Positions 62,737 to 64,000 of a stretch of DNA of 64,000 nt are shown in pieces. The stretch's first letter is position 1; every line of letters starts with the position of its first letter. A program made the position numbers and the translations under genes. The stretch lies in NCBI RefSeq assembly GCF_016920785.2, contig NW_024609846.1, positions 104,336,831 to 104,400,830 of the forward strand. The letters are read 5' to 3'. Source of the DNA: Ixodes scapularis (Eukaryota > Arthropoda > Arachnida > Ixodida > Ixodidae). The notes below the pieces were generated by a model. That model was not told the origin of the DNA and made no database searches. It saw nothing but the letters and a program-made list of their open reading frames with translations.

Positions 62737-64000
62737 TCATACTGCCATTTTCTGGACTGTGACGCACCGTAGATATTGTCTCTCCTTTTTGTGAATAGTG
62801 ATGGACGGGGTGCTGACGCACCCACTCGCTTGTTCTTCGATAGCAAGCGCCTCGAGCATCTCGCGCGCATGAGTATTGTTATTACTGGCTAGGATGGTTA
62901 TGTCCTTGAACGCTGCACTGCGGTGGCAAGTCCTGCAATGAGCTGCAAGATGCCCTGCCGACGTTCCTTTAAGGGATGCTGCGTGCTCGCGGGCTCTGTC
63001 GTTAATGCATCGGCCCGTCTGGCCGATGTAGCACTTCCCGCATGAAAGGGGAATGTTGTAAACCACTCCTGTCATGCATGGTACATATTGTGTTCTGTGG
63101 GCAATGTCGCACGTTTTTTCTTTGCCTGTTCTGTTGTTAACTCGTCTGCACATGGAGTACTCTTTGTTAGGCGCGGAGCATACTACTTGGATCTCATTCC
63201 TCGCGGCGATCTTTTTCAATTTGTGCGTAATTCCGTGAACGTATGGTAGCACAGCGATCTTCCTTCGGGTTTCCTCGTTTACTTTTTTGCCCGACTTTGC
63301 ACTCTTCAAGTTTCTGCAGATGGTCTCACAAACGGGTACCAAGATGCTTGTTGGGTATCCCGAATTCCGTAATCGTGACATCTGTTTTCCAAAGCTCTGC
63401 CCTATCTGGTGTTTACATGATTTGTTTAAGGCAGAAACCAACGCCGTGCTGGCGATACCTCTCTTAATAGTTCTTGAGTGGCCAGAGGTAAACGGCAGAA
63501 ACCCTTTTGCCGACCGGGGTTCGTACCTCTAGCAAACGTGCCCTTGTTGGAAAATTAGCGCGAGGTCTAGGAATTTGATATTTTTGTCCACAGGTGATTC
63601 ATGTGTGAACACCAATTCGGGGCAACTTTCTTGAAACACTTGCAGATTAGTATCCTTGCATTCTTCACTCTGGTCGTCACCTTCTGTGGCACAAAGTACT
63701 AAAAAATCGTCCACATATCGGAAGATGGCTGTGACCCTTGTATCTGTCAGATTACTTGCGATGATCTTTCCGCGTGCCCCCAGGAATAAGTCACACAATA
63801 GCGGCGCTACCCGAGACCCAATACATACTCCACTCTTTTGCACATACTGTTGATCTTGAAAGTCTACTACAGTGGAAGTCAAATATACACCTAATAGTTC
63901 CAAGAAGGTGCTCACACTTATTCCAGCAGTATTCTGAAACGCTGTAGAGCCCTGCTCCTCGATGGTGGATCGGAGAATTGCCATGAGTTTTCTGTGTGGG
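62737..64000 (-). pseudogene. Penelope-like element: RT C-terminal part and GIY-YIG endonuclease, one nonsense codon
   Basis: The minus-strand frame is open from the right window edge to a stop at 62737 except for one TAG at 63529-63531 (TGG expected from context HVC-x-RYEPRSAKG). RT part: VDFQDQQYVQKSGVCIGSRV and the catalytic FRYVDDFLVL. Then the thumb region and the linker with a Cys-containing motif (SAPNKEYSMCRR...RTGKEKTCDIA). Last, the GIY-YIG nuclease GVVYNIPLSCGKCYIGQTGR, followed by REHAASLKG, AHCRTCHR and the conserved Glu region MLEALAIEEQ. This domain order is diagnostic of Penelope retroelements. The N-terminal half lies outside the window. A single TAG means very recent inactivation, or an assembly or read error. 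Confidence 0.9.

Overview
This is a eukaryotic, intron-bearing, transposon-dense window, most likely from an arachnid and probably an ixodid tick. The evidence is a Penelope-like element with a GIY-YIG domain, P-element/THAP-type and PIF/Harbinger transposase genes, Ty3/gypsy-like Gag and integrase remnants, and tRNA-derived SINEs, including one whose central domain I recognise from tick and other arachnid sequences. There are also many TA-flanked or foldback MITEs. I see no operons, prophage, bacterial genes or CRISPR. Most short ORFs here are chance readings of repeats.

Layout. 1-3494 is a ~191-bp tandem satellite ending in a 100-N assembly gap (3495-3594). 3.7-12.6 kb holds a dead HARBI1-like transposase fragment, several MITEs, homopolymer tracts and a diverged 200-bp tandem duplication. 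12.7-14.0 kb carries a P-element transposase remnant on the minus strand. 15.4-21.5 kb is a run of TA-flanked MITEs and foldback elements, including two abutting MITEs and a nested hairpin-in-hairpin. 24.2-26.3 kb is a SINE-derived array: an inverted SINE copy, then six exact 302-bp units each holding a tRNA-Thr(UGU)-like cloverleaf, all between 11-bp direct repeats. 26.3-27.1 kb is a minus-strand ORF split by a second SINE with a perfect 12-bp target-site duplication. 27.5-34.7 kb is mixed repeats, palindromes and a hAT-type MITE.

The centrepiece is 35005-40716, a complete and apparently intact PIF/Harbinger transposon (5712 bp). It has 17-bp identical terminal inverted repeats, a TTA target duplication and two convergent, spliced, fully open genes: a Myb/SANT-like DNA-binding protein (plus strand) and a DDE transposase (minus strand). 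The Myb-like protein is expected to escort the transposase and bind subterminal motifs; clusters of AGTGAAG motifs, one of them a 23-bp interrupted palindrome, lie near both ends.

41.2-41.8 kb is an internally deleted gypsy remnant. From about 45 kb to 57.5 kb (possibly 59.5 kb) exons of a minus-strand gene of the SAMD3-like family can be traced. One intron of about 7.3 kb contains a nearly full-length but dead LINE (51.0-55.56 kb), a THAP zinc-finger exon, an 89-bp-arm palindrome and the first exon of another gene family. 60.5-61.6 kb is a Gag pseudogene with a hAT MITE just upstream. 62.7-64.0 kb is the 3' part of a Penelope-like element running off the right edge. Splice junctions were read by eye and all family names come from recognition, not searches.
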